From an uncultured Clostridia bacterium (GTDB lineage Bacteria > Bacillota > Clostridia > Christensenellales > Pumilibacteraceae), in the NCBI GenBank assembly GCA_947581755.1, contig CANPVN010000002.1, positions 44,313-108,312 of the forward strand: a DNA stretch of 64,000 nucleotides. Reading direction: 5' to 3'. How positions within the stretch are numbered: the stretch's first letter is position 1; every line of letters begins with the position of its first letter. This document shows, in pieces, positions 15,524 through 26,100 of this stretch. The translations under genes were made by a program, and so were the position numbers. The notes beneath the pieces are model-generated. The model had not been told where the DNA came from. It worked only from the letters and a program-made list of their open reading frames with translations, and made no database searches.

Positions 15524-18500
15524 TTAATTATTACCTACAAAGCTGAGGTTCCAAATCTTGTCGATAGGTCCCTGATATGCGCTGATTTCAGATTCGGAAA
15601 GCAAAGTGCTTTCATCGATAATATCGTTTCTGAATACGTACAAATTCTTTCTCTGGTAAGTGGGAAGTTCTACGGCGAGTTTCATAACGATATCAAGAGC
15701 TTCATGATACTTCTCGGCACGATAACTGTCCTTGCCGCCCTCGTTGCTGGCTCTTGCTTCATCGATAATCTGACTCAACTCCTCGATAAGAGCTCTCTCG
15801 TAATCGGCATTAAGAGCAGTGTTGCCATCGTATGCAGACCAAATACCTACGGGAGCGTCGTTCTCGCTGTATTCGACAGCGGTCTTACCGTTGAGTCCGA
15901 GGATCTCGTCATAACCCCAGTTAAGAGTGGAAGTAGCCTTTGATTCTTTATGATATACCTGATACATATCGGGGTCGATCGTCGAACTCCATGCTGCCGC
16001 CCATACCTGAAGGGTACCCGAAGCCAACTTACTGAGCGCTTGAGCATCGTTTACGACTTTGACGTCGAATCCGCATTCGTTAAGCAAATCTGCGGCATTG
16101 GACATCGTTGCATACGCGGGGTGGTCGGAGTCGGAACCTGCTACGGTGAAAGTGAATTTACAAGTAAAGTTACCTACCGTACCGCCGAGATTCTTATACA
16201 TAACTTTCTGGCTGTTTTCTCTGTAGCCAGCATCTTTAAGTATCTCTTTAATTCTGTCCCTTACTTTATCGGTAGAGAAAACCATATCGGAGCCCGACTG
16301 AGTCATGAGATCTTCTGTGACATAGAAGGAAGTCGCACCCTCGGGATAAGCCCAAGACTGGTCGGTCATAGGACGATAAAGAATCTTCGCGCCTCTGCTA
16401 CCATAGAAGTTGAGACAAGAAGCGACATTCATCGCAGTCATGATACATCTTCTTATAACTATATCTTTTACATACTTGGGGTTGACGCCGATGTAGCCGT
16501 AACCGTTGTTATCCTGCATACGGCTGCCGATATGCAATGCTTCCGAGTCTCTCTCGACCTCGTTCAAAGTCTCGATCTTTGCGGAAGGATCGGCATAATG
16601 GACCTGTCCTGTCTTTACCGCGTCATAAAGACGGTTGGAAGAAACTACTTGGTAACGGAACTTTTTGATCTTTGCATTCGTTACTTCTTTACCTGTAGTC
16701 TCGAAATATTTATTTCTCGTATAATAAACGATCTGGTCTCCGAAGAATCCGTTGTTTGTGCTCTTCTTCGCGATCTTCTCGACCCATCTGCCGTTTTCTT
16801 TCTTGACAACACAATAATCATCGTCTGCATAGTTTTCTATGTCCGCGCCGTAATCAAGTGCGGTAGTAGCCTGATATGTGCCTGCTCCCAAAGGAACGAG
16901 TCTTGTCTTGACAACTTCGGAGAAATAATTCGCATCACCGAAGGGGAAGCCGAAATGTCCCTTGGACTCGTCGAAACCTGCCCAACCATCCTGAGCGGTA
17001 TAATTAGTTGCAGTATTGTCTATATCCTGAGCAATTGTAGGATCGGAATAATAGTGTCCCGGAGCGATAGTGAAACCGAAGTTCCATATAGCCTTGGGGT
17101 CAACGCCTTTGATCGTAATCTCGAGAACTTCATGCGACTCATCAAGAGTCTCTCTTTTAACGCCGACTTCTTCCGTTCCTTTGTCGGTAATAGTTTTGCT
17201 GCCTGTTTCGAAGGTATCGGAAACGGAGTAATGGGTAATACCCGAAATATTGGGTACAAGCAATGCTCCGCCGTTTTCTTTCTTTTTGTTGTTGAAATAT
17301 TCGGTCAATGCAGACGCCATAAACTGTTGACGAACGGTGGTACCCGTTGCCCAATAATAAAGGATATTTTGAATATTGGAGAAAATATTTACGGGAATTC
17401 CGCTTTCGGAATCGGGTGAACCGCCGAGTTTGGAATCGAATACCAAGCAAACAAGGAAATCTTTCAATTCATCGAAGTTATTGTAAGTCTTTCTTATTTC
17501 ATCTTTCTGTTTCTGATCGGTGATATCCTTATATAGGCTACCGAAGATATAAGAATTTATCGCATTTTCTTTGTTGGATTTGTAAGCGTTTACCATATCC
17601 GCGAAATTGGAGTAGTTAACGCCGACAACGACGTCTTTATCGTCGGTATCATAGTCAACCGTTATAGCGCCCTCTCTTGCAAGGAACAACTGCCAATCTT
17701 CGGTAACCCATTCTATGGGGCTGGTAACTTCTTCGCCCGTGATCTTGTTGGTATAATGAGATACGCCCGCGGGTTTCTTGGTGTTTTCTTTCAAAACAGC
17801 GGGAGTGGTATACTCTTTAACCGAGTCCGCTACAGATGAAGATGCGCCGTTCCAATCGGAATAAAGTTCCTCTCTGAAATTTCTTTGTACTATTGCGAGA
17901 TCGGATTCGAGTTTCGCAAGGTTTTCATCAACAGAACCTGTACCGTTTACATCTCCGCCGGGATGATCCGTGGTTCTGTAATAATATGCGATAAGGTTAT
18001 TTATTCTTTCGCCCGCAGCCAAGGAAGCCGCGTTATCGGCTGCCTGAGTAGTACTGCTATCTGCGTTGGGATCCTGAGCGCGGTATGCGTCAAGACCTAC
18101 TATAGCGGTAGAATACAAAGTCGAAGAACCTGTATACGAAGGATCGAGGTATAAATACAAATTGAAGAGAACGTCCTTTATAGTCAACGGTTTTCCGTCG
18201 CTGAACTTTATATTATTCTTCAATAAGAATTTATATGTAGTATGATATCTGTTGACATCAATCTCACCCGTATAATCGGGATTCTTTTCCTCTTCTGTTC
18301 TGTAGTCTGTGGTCTCGATACTGTAATATTTAACTACAGTAGGTTGATCCTCTCCTACATAAACATTACCATCCTTATCGCTGCTAAGCATGGATACCTG
18401 AGTCATGCCGACAACGGAACTGTCATAACCCGATGTCGAGAAGAACGGATTAAACATTTGATCCAATTCTTGCGTAGCCACGGTTAATGCGTCTTTTTCG

Positions 18501-18604
18501 TTGTCTTTTTCTCCCGTCTTGGGGGTACAAGCCACAGAAGGGAAAGCAATACAACATACGAGAAGCATACACAAAATAATTTGTGTGAATCTCTTAATCT
18601 TCAT
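15524..18604 (-). CDS. Peptide-binding lipoprotein of the opp system (SBP family 5), unusually large
   Basis: Extracytoplasmic solute-binding lipoprotein. The signal peptide ends at FPSVAC, with the lipid cysteine at residue 26. SBP family 5 features are the N-terminal LTVATQELDQMFNPFFSTSG, the KFLLKNNIKFSDGKPLTIKD block (the classic FHDG-type motif), and the C-terminal domain with YHEALDIVMKLAVELPTYQR. The protein has 1026 residues, almost twice the usual 530-600. Extra material is spread through the middle (about residues 190-480) and contains TTDHPGGDVNGTGSVDEN and a long helical part. The ligand is not certain, but the four adjacent opp genes make peptides most likely. It is second in the operon, 48 bases after the preceding lipoprotein gene. 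Confidence 0.88.
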   Translation of the reverse strand: MKIKRFTQIILCMLLVCCIAFPSVACTPKTGEKDNEKDALTVATQELDQMFNPFFSTSGYDSSVVGMTQVSMLSSDKDGNVYVGEDQPTVVKYYSIETTDYRTEEEKNPDYTGEIDVNRYHTTYKFLLKNNIKFSDGKPLTIKDVLFNLYLYLDPSYTGSSTLYSTAIVGLDAYRAQDPNADSSTTQAADNAASLAAGERINNLIAYYYRTTDHPGGDVNGTGSVDENLAKLESDLAIVQRNFREELYSDWNGASSSVADSVKEYTTPAVLKENTKKPAGVSHYTNKITGEEVTSPIEWVTEDWQLFLAREGAITVDYDTDDKDVVVGVNYSNFADMVNAYKSNKENAINSYIFGSLYKDITDQKQKDEIRKTYNNFDELKDFLVCLVFDSKLGGSPDSESGIPVNIFSNIQNILYYWATGTTVRQQFMASALTEYFNNKKKENGGALLVPNISGITHYSVSDTFETGSKTITDKGTEEVGVKRETLDESHEVLEITIKGVDPKAIWNFGFTIAPGHYYSDPTIAQDIDNTATNYTAQDGWAGFDESKGHFGFPFGDANYFSEVVKTRLVPLGAGTYQATTALDYGADIENYADDDYCVVKKENGRWVEKIAKKSTNNGFFGDQIVYYTRNKYFETTGKEVTNAKIKKFRYQVVSSNRLYDAVKTGQVHYADPSAKIETLNEVERDSEALHIGSRMQDNNGYGYIGVNPKYVKDIVIRRCIMTAMNVASCLNFYGSRGAKILYRPMTDQSWAYPEGATSFYVTEDLMTQSGSDMVFSTDKVRDRIKEILKDAGYRENSQKVMYKNLGGTVGNFTCKFTFTVAGSDSDHPAYATMSNAADLLNECGFDVKVVNDAQALSKLASGTLQVWAAAWSSTIDPDMYQVYHKESKATSTLNWGYDEILGLNGKTAVEYSENDAPVGIWSAYDGNTALNADYERALIEELSQIIDEARASNEGGKDSYRAEKYHEALDIVMKLAVELPTYQRKNLYVFRNDIIDESTLLSESEISAYQGPIDKIWNLSFVGNN

Positions 18605-18652
18605 AATTAACCTCCATTATTTTTTTTGTTTTAAAATATTTATTGTACTCAA

Positions 18653-19927
18653 TTAACGACCCAAACCATCGGGATCGTAAATTGAAATATCCGCTGTAAA
18701 TCCGTTTATAACGCCGCCCGTAACGGTATCGAAAGCGCCGAAATACTTTTCATTGGATCTGTATAAAACGGAATCAACCGTTCCGCCCGACTCCGACGTA
18801 TTCGCGATATTGATTATTCCGTTGAGGATCCTCAATCCGTTTATCGTGGAATTTGTCACAGACGCAGCTACCAAACCTATTGTATGAGGCGGTATGGAAT
18901 TGTTCAAAGATACATTGATATTCAATGTGCAATCTTCGAGAGTCAAATCGGAGATAACGGCTCCCGACAAATTTCCGAACAGACCTACCGACGATTGAGA
19001 AACTCCCATATCCACAGTAGCGTTTATACCTTTTATCGTATGACCGTTTCCTATCATCTTTCCCGTGAAGGCAGATGTGGGCATCGTGTATTCCAAACCT
19101 GTGAAGTCAATGTCTTTAAGGAAATAATAATTTGCTTTGTTCCAAGTAAAATCATCGGCGTCGGAAACAAATGCAAAATCTCCGCCTAACCATTTTGTAT
19201 AAATACGGAAATGCTCCTCGCCTTCGATGGGCGCGCCGTTTTCATCCAATGCGGGATAAGCGCCGCCCGAGGGAGATAACTCGCTGTAAGAAAGAATTTC
19301 TCTCGTGCAGTTTTCGTCATAATAATATCCCGTATTGATCCTGTCGCCGTTTTCATCAAAATGAGGCAAGAAAGTATGGTTGGGCCACTCCCTTTGAGTG
19401 AAATAGGCATCAAAACCTTCGGTACTGTATCTGGAATTTGCGGTTATCGTTCTGACGATCATGTGTTGAGAACCGTCGTCGGCAATACAAACTATCTCGT
19501 ATGCGAGATCTTTTTGCCAATTGGGGTGCAAAATCAATTCGTAAAGACCTTCCGCTTCGTTCCATTCAACGCCGGGATGAGTAGCACTGATCCTGTCGCG
19601 TTTGAAATCCCAAGGCACCATTTGAGGCATTCCGTCCTCACCCTCTATTTCGTATTCCCAATCGGTATGCTTATAACCTGCGCGAACAAATTCTTCGATT
19701 TCGCTGGTTCCGTCTGTCGGAATACCGCTGCCGTCCTTGAGATAAACCAATATCTCGGAAGAGTTGGCAGATCTTCCGCCGTCGCCCCTGAAGGTTACAC
19801 GAAAAACAAAGCCCTTTTCCTTCAAGCCCGAATCGTCGGTCGGCAAACCCGTGTTACAACCGACAAAAGCCACGAGGCACAACAACGCCAACAAGAATAC
19901 AATTGAAATTTTATGTAACTTTTTCAT
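18653..19927 (-). CDS. Lipoprotein with GLUG-like segment, first gene of the opp operon
   Basis: A 424-residue lipoprotein (signal peptide ending VAFVGC, lipid Cys24). The first 200 residues hold beta-rich, InlB-like pieces (FVFRVTFRGDGG, then FVRAGYKHTDWEYE; EIVCIADDGSQHM). Residues of about 260-420 begin YYFLKDIDFTGLEY and continue with SAFTGKMIGNGHTIKGI, SVGLFGNLSGAVISDLTLED and NSTINGLRILNG. That is the pattern of GLUG-type repeats in secreted right-handed beta structures. The role is unknown; sharing an operon with a peptide importer suggests surface capture or a structural role. A consensus promoter lies 74 bases upstream. Confidence 0.75.
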   Translation of the reverse strand: MKKLHKISIVFLLALLCLVAFVGCNTGLPTDDSGLKEKGFVFRVTFRGDGGRSANSSEILVYLKDGSGIPTDGTSEIEEFVRAGYKHTDWEYEIEGEDGMPQMVPWDFKRDRISATHPGVEWNEAEGLYELILHPNWQKDLAYEIVCIADDGSQHMIVRTITANSRYSTEGFDAYFTQREWPNHTFLPHFDENGDRINTGYYYDENCTREILSYSELSPSGGAYPALDENGAPIEGEEHFRIYTKWLGGDFAFVSDADDFTWNKANYYFLKDIDFTGLEYTMPTSAFTGKMIGNGHTIKGINATVDMGVSQSSVGLFGNLSGAVISDLTLEDCTLNINVSLNNSIPPHTIGLVAASVTNSTINGLRILNGIINIANTSESGGTVDSVLYRSNEKYFGAFDTVTGGVINGFTADISIYDPDGLGR

Positions 19928-20000
19928 TTTACTTCCTCAATTTTAGTAATAATTAAATGATTGATTATCGAAAAATAAAATTTCCCCGTTATTATATTGT

Positions 20001-20030
20001 ATTATATCATAACTCTCGGTTTTTTGTCAA
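20001..20030 (-). promoter_or_regulatory. Consensus promoter of the opp operon
   Basis: Minus-strand TTGACA (20025-20030), 18-base spacer, TATAAT (20001-20006). The leader is about 65 bases with a GAGGAAG-type ribosome binding site before the lipoprotein ATG. Confidence 0.85.
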
Positions 20031-20092
20031 TAAAATACCACTGACAATTTTTTATACTTTATCGTATCGACTAACTATCTGTTTAATTATTC

Positions 20093-20126
20093 CCGTCACA
20101 GACGCCTTTTCGGGAGTCTGTGACGG
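20093..20126 (-). terminator. Probable intrinsic terminator after the subtilase gene
   Basis: CCGTCACAGAC (20093-20103) pairs perfectly with GTCTGTGACGG (20116-20126). The minus-strand tail is GAATAATT, a weak U-run. It lies 16 bases past the stop. Confidence 0.65.
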
Positions 20127-20141
20127 TTCATTGTGATTTTC

Positions 20142-23100
20142 TTATTTGGATGCGGATCTTCTGCGACGTACCAAGAATACTACGCCTGCAAAAGTCAACA
20201 GAGCAAGGCATCCGCCGATATATCCGCCGAAGTTGCCGCCTGCCGAACCGATAGTTCCGCAACCGCCGCAACCCGACTGTTGAGTCTCTCCGCCCTGATT
20301 GGGATCGTCGGAACCGTCGCCGTTGTTATTTATCCATTTTGCGTAAATAGTCAAATTCGATCTGACATACATTTCGAAATTGAACTTCGTGTTAAGAGAA
20401 GCGTCACGGTACCAACCGTCGAAGGTGTAACCCTCTCTTGTGGGATCCGCGGGTTGCTGTACGTGTCCGCCTTCGTCAATTATCTGAGAAGGAACATCCG
20501 CATTCTCGAAAGTTACGGTATACTTTACTTTATCCCAACCCTTCGATTTAAGATAAGCTTCGGAAGCGTTGATTTTTTCTCCGACTTCCTTATGCAAAAT
20601 ATCGATAAGGTTACGCTGCGTCATTTCAATGCTTGCGTAGATGGAGATCAAGTCTCTTACGACAGCGGCATTTTCTTCCGTTATGCTGTCGATTTCGGGA
20701 AGCTCGGAAGCGACTCTGTTCAAGAAGTCGTTAGCGGAATCGTTCAAGACGATCTCTTTGGAGTTGACGTCGGATTTGCTTACCGCAAAGTATCTTGCAT
20801 ATATATAAGTCTTGTATCCGATACCGTTGGAAGGATAAGTAAATTTCATCTTCGAAGCGTCGAGATTATCAAGGTCGATATCGGGAATTGCTCCGAAAGT
20901 ATAATACGATGCAAAATTCTTATCGGAGAACGACATGCTCGAATTGTTTACATAATAGTTGGGATCGTCCTCGGGAAGATCGTTTTGCTTGGAATATCCC
21001 TCCGATTTTACGTTTTCGATAATGTAGTAACCCGACTCGAGTAAAGGAGCGCGAAGCGAATGGAAAGTAAAGTTCTCAAGCGCGCTGCATCCGAAGAACG
21101 CATAGTCGCCTATGTAAGCCATCTCATAAGGCAACTCGACATTCTTTATAGAGGTATTATTAATGAATGCGCCGTACTCTATTCTGATCGTATGAGGAAT
21201 TGCTTCGAATGTCTCGTCCGACTTTTTGGTGGGATAGCTGATAAGTTCGAATCCGTTGGGAACTATTCTGTATAATACGTCGCCGTCGATAAGTTTGATA
21301 TATTGCGCTTCGCCGTCCTTCATTACAACATAGTCACAGTCGGCTTCGGAGTCAACAACCTGTAAGTCGTAAGCGCCGAAAGACTCGCTCGCTTCATCAA
21401 CGGTAAACTTGGTTATACCCGAATTTGCAAACGCTTTCTTTCCGATATAGGTAGCGGATGCGGGAATATTGACGGTAGTCATATCCTTTGCGCCGCTGAA
21501 CGCGCCTTCGCCTATGTACTCTACGACAGGCATTTCAACCGAGGTAACATTGGAATTGTAATTAACCATGCTCTCTTCGAGATCTTCGGATTCGTAGACA
21601 TAGTTGATACCGAATGCATAATCACCGATAAAGGTTGCTTTGGGAAGAGTTATAGCCTTTATTCCCGTCTGCGAGAATGCGTAGTCACCGATATACTCGG
21701 CATTAGCCAAAGTTGCAACGGCAACCTTCTCTGCGCCGCGGAAAGCGTAATTACCGATAGTCTGCGCATTGATAACAGAAGGAGCATAAGCTACACAGCC
21801 ATCAAAAGCATAACTTCCGATAGTCTCGACTTTGGAAATATCCAAGTCGGTAAGCGCTTCGCAAAGTTCGAATGCTCTTGCTCCAAGTGTCGTAAGATTT
21901 CCCGTATTGGTTACGGTCTTCAAGATAGTATCGCCGCTGAATGCGCCCTCTGCAATGGTTTCGGCATTGAGAGCGTCGATAGAAGCGAGTTTAACGCAAC
22001 CCGCAAAGGCATATCTGCCTATTCTGTCTAAATCCGAACCCTTGTATGTAACGGTTGCGAGATTTGCGCAATTGTTGAACGCATAGTCGGAAATCTCGGT
22101 AACGGATGCGGGCACGGTCACAGATGTAAGGTTGGGACATCCCGAGAATGCGCCGACGCCCAAGGTTTCGACTTGGTTCAAGTCGAGTTCGTTAAGGTGA
22201 GCGTTATTCTGGAATGCATATTTTTCGATCTTCTTTACGTCGTCGGGTATCTTGTTGTCGGCAAGTTTTGCATTGGTCAATGCCAACACGATGGTATCCT
22301 TTGCATTGTTGTAAAGAATTCCGCTTTCATATACGTAACTGTCGTTATTTTCGATTATGTTTGTCAATCTGCTGCAGCCCGAGAATGCCGTTCCGTTAAA
22401 TACAGATGCATCAAAGGCTCCGTTTACCGTCAGATATGTCAAATTCGTACAATTTTCGAAAGCATAATCTCTGAGATATTCAAGACCGTTGGGAATAGTC
22501 AAACGACCGAGTTTCGTACATTCGGCGAACGCCCTTTCTCCGATCTCTCTTATCGTACCTGTAAATTGAATTTGTTGTAACGTAGGATTGTATGCAAACG
22601 CTTCTTTTCCGATCATGACTTTCTCTCCCGTCAATTTAAGCGTCTGCAAATAACCTATGCTTCTGGTGGAATCGTAACATTCGGCAAATGCGCCCTCTCC
22701 GATGTGAGTCGAAGGAATCGTTACTTCGCCGTTTGTCAAATAGCCGAGCCAATAGTCACCCGTAAAGGCGTTGGTACCTATAATTGTTTTCTCGCCGAAT
22801 TTGACATCCATCAACAATTGACAATATGCAAATGCGAGAGTTCCTATAGACTTGACTTGGCTCAAATCGAGAGTTCTCGAAGGATTCGAGTTCAAACCTA
22901 CATATCCAAGTTGCGCGCAATAGAAGAATGCGTACTCGTCTATAACTTTGACGGTGGACAAATTAAGAGGTAATTTAGCGGTATTGTCAGCCTTCCAACT
23001 GTCGTAATCCACAAACAATTCGGTAAGCTGGAAGCAATAGATGAAGGCTCTCTTTCCGACGTATCTGAGGAGAGGCGCTTTTTCTCTGCCGTTCTCGTCT

Positions 23101-26100
23101 TTGCCCTTTGCCAAGGTTACGGTCGTAAGTTTGGAACACAAACTTCCGCCGACGCCGTCGTCGTTCCAATCGACCCAACCTGCGAATGCCCATTCCTTGA
23201 TTTCCTTAAGAGTGGAAGGAAGGTGGACTATTCTCAAATTGTTACAATATGCAAATGCCGCATTGTCGATCGTCTCTACGCCTTCGGGAATATAAACTTC
23301 TCGCAAACTGTTGTTCTTGAAGAATACGCCCGATCCTATTGTCTTTATACCGAGGTCGTCGGGAATTTCAAGCACTTCTCTTGCGCCGTGATATTCCTGC
23401 AAAGTTCCGTAATTTACAACGAATTCTTCGGGAATTTCCACAATACAAGATCCCATGTAGATGGTATTTGTCTTATTGCCGTTTTCGTCTACTGTCTGGA
23501 CGGTAGCGGTCACTTGCGCTCTGCCCTCTTCTTTACCTGTTACGAAAACGTGGAAATTGTTATCGGGATCCAATCTTATAGAAGCGTATTTGTCGCCGTA
23601 AGAAAGTCTCCAACTGATAACGTATTTATCGGTAGCGTTTTCGGGAAGAACTTTACACGAAATCTCGTATTCGGCTCCCGCAGGCAATTCCATATAATTG
23701 TCGCTCATTTCCACATAAGAGAAATTGATCTTGTTCTTGGAAACGTCGGTTGCGGATTGGCGGCCGCATACTACGTTAAAGCTCGTCTTAACGGAAGGAT
23801 TGTGCTTTGACGAAACGGTTATCACCGCCGACTTTCCGAACGCCTCGGGTGTGGGAGTGATAACGCCTTGACTTGTTATATCGAACGCTTCATCCGATGA
23901 CTCGAATACATAGTCTTCCAACCAAGCCGCTCTCTCAGTAGACAACCAATTGCTCAATTGTACGCTGCTGTTAAGTATATATTGACCCGATTTTTCATCC
24001 AAAGTTGCCAATCCTTGCTCGGCGCACTCTTTGACGAATTTCTCGTAATCTTCATGCCATCTCGATTTTACGTCAAGAGCATACTTTGCAAAGAGATCGT
24101 AACTTTGATAAATTTTAAGTTGATCCTTTAATGTGGGATTATTTTTATCATCCAATTCCACCGAACCGTCGGCAGCCAACTTGGAAACGCTCTTTGCAAG
24201 GCTTATATCTTTAATATCGTTATACAAGCCCAATTCGTTGTTTTCCATATCGACGAGTTTTACATAATAAGTGGAATCGTTCATCGCATAGTCGCCCGTC
24301 GTTACGTAAATCGTGTAATCGGCTTCTTTTATCTTCTCCCAATAATCGGTAATTTCCAAAGTCGCTCTGGTTACCGAATTCCTCTCTGCATTGATGGGAA
24401 TCATGTAACGTCCTACGGGAGATACGTAAGAATCGGAGTTCTTGTCATAGAACTGTACCTGATAACCCTGAGGATAGTTATTGTCGTAAATATAAGTATC
24501 AAGATAGTATCTGTAAGGATTGTTTGTCTCTTTGGGATTATATTCCACTCTTACCTGATAATCCTGAAGTACGGGCGCGGTGGAGTCGATAACAAAATCA
24601 AAGGCATAAGTATCCATGGTCGCTTTATCCAACTCGCCGTCGTTGTTTCCGTCATAATCGAGTCGGCAAGTAAAGGTAAACGTATACTTGTTGCCCTCTT
24701 CGAAACGCTTGCCGTTCTCGGAAACATATCTGGTGACATCGAAAGCGTCCTCCATAACGATACCGCCTATGCTGCCTACGCCCGCTTTGCTTCCGTTCCA
24801 GAACGTATCTTCCGCCATCAATTCGCCTGTCTCGGCATGGACGATCTTGACATCCATACGCTTGAAGTTTCTTAAGAAACCGCCGATAAGATAGAAATCG
24901 TGAATACCTGCGGGATCCAAAGACATGGATACATATTCGTCATGATATGTAGGTCCGTAGAAGATGCTGGGATTCGTGTTGGGATCGGGAAGCGCGTACA
25001 TATATTCGCCCATGAAGTAAATATATTCGGAATTGTCGATAACCGCTTTACCTGCAAGAGTGATGGGACGAACAGCCGCTTTGATCTTATCTTCGTCGGG
25101 AATGGAATCATCGTACTTGTCGTCGTATACAGCCTTGAAGTCAAGGTCGTAAATGGGAGCCTTTGTCCAATCGCCGTAGAAGGCAAGATAAGGAATGTTG
25201 AGAGCGCAATCGTTTGCAGCCATGGTATTCTCATCGGGAATCAATCTGATAAAGCCCTCTACATACATACCGTTAGGGAAGTTCTTTTCGAGATAACTCT
25301 TTATCTCTGCGCTCAAAGTAATTTTTACGGTTACTGTGGCGTCTGCCTTTCCGTTAACCGTGATATTGTATTTATCGCCCTGCTTTGCGAAAGAAACTTC
25401 GCTCGCATCCTCGGCGGCAACGGAGAAGTCGATGACGCTATCATTTATCATATATGCCTTTTCGGCAACCGTTCTCAAATCGATGGATACGCTTTCGGTC
25501 ATTATAATGGGCTCGAGAGTGTAATTCTTTGTCGTATCCGATAAGTTCTTGATATTGAAGGTGAGATCATAAACGCCTTTCTTCTCGGGATCGTCGCCCA
25601 AAGAAAGTTTCGTCTTGTCGTTGCCCTCTACATAAAGATAGGCGTCTGTATTAATGGATGCGGTAAGATTTGCAAGTCCTGCGCCTTGCTTACGGGGAGA
25701 ATAAGGATCCCCGACTTCGGTCAACGCGGGAGTTGCGGTACTCATAAGTAATTGATTGACTATCGCACGAACCTGCTTCGTTACCTCGATATTGTCCATA
25801 CTCGAAGCATTGGGTATATATTTGTCGAGATGTTCCTTAACATGCTGACGAAGCAATGTTACTACGCCCGCAAGGTTGGGAGACGCCATCGAAGTACCCG
25901 ACAAATGATCGTATCCGCCGCCGATTATCGCGGAATAAATATCTCCGCCGTGACCCGTGATCTCGGGTTTCAATTCAAGGTCGGGAGAAGGTCCCCAAGA
26001 AGAGAATTGGCTGATGAAAGGACCCGCTTGATTCTTCTTGCTGAAACGCAAAACACCGCCGTTGATTCCGCCCGACGCTTTATTTGCCAATGCCGCGTCT

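Noticed and set aside
15950..17419. 489-residue open frame on the plus strand
   Set aside because: Antisense to the binding-protein gene; composition is shadow-like (Cys, Ile, Arg rich) and no motif is present.
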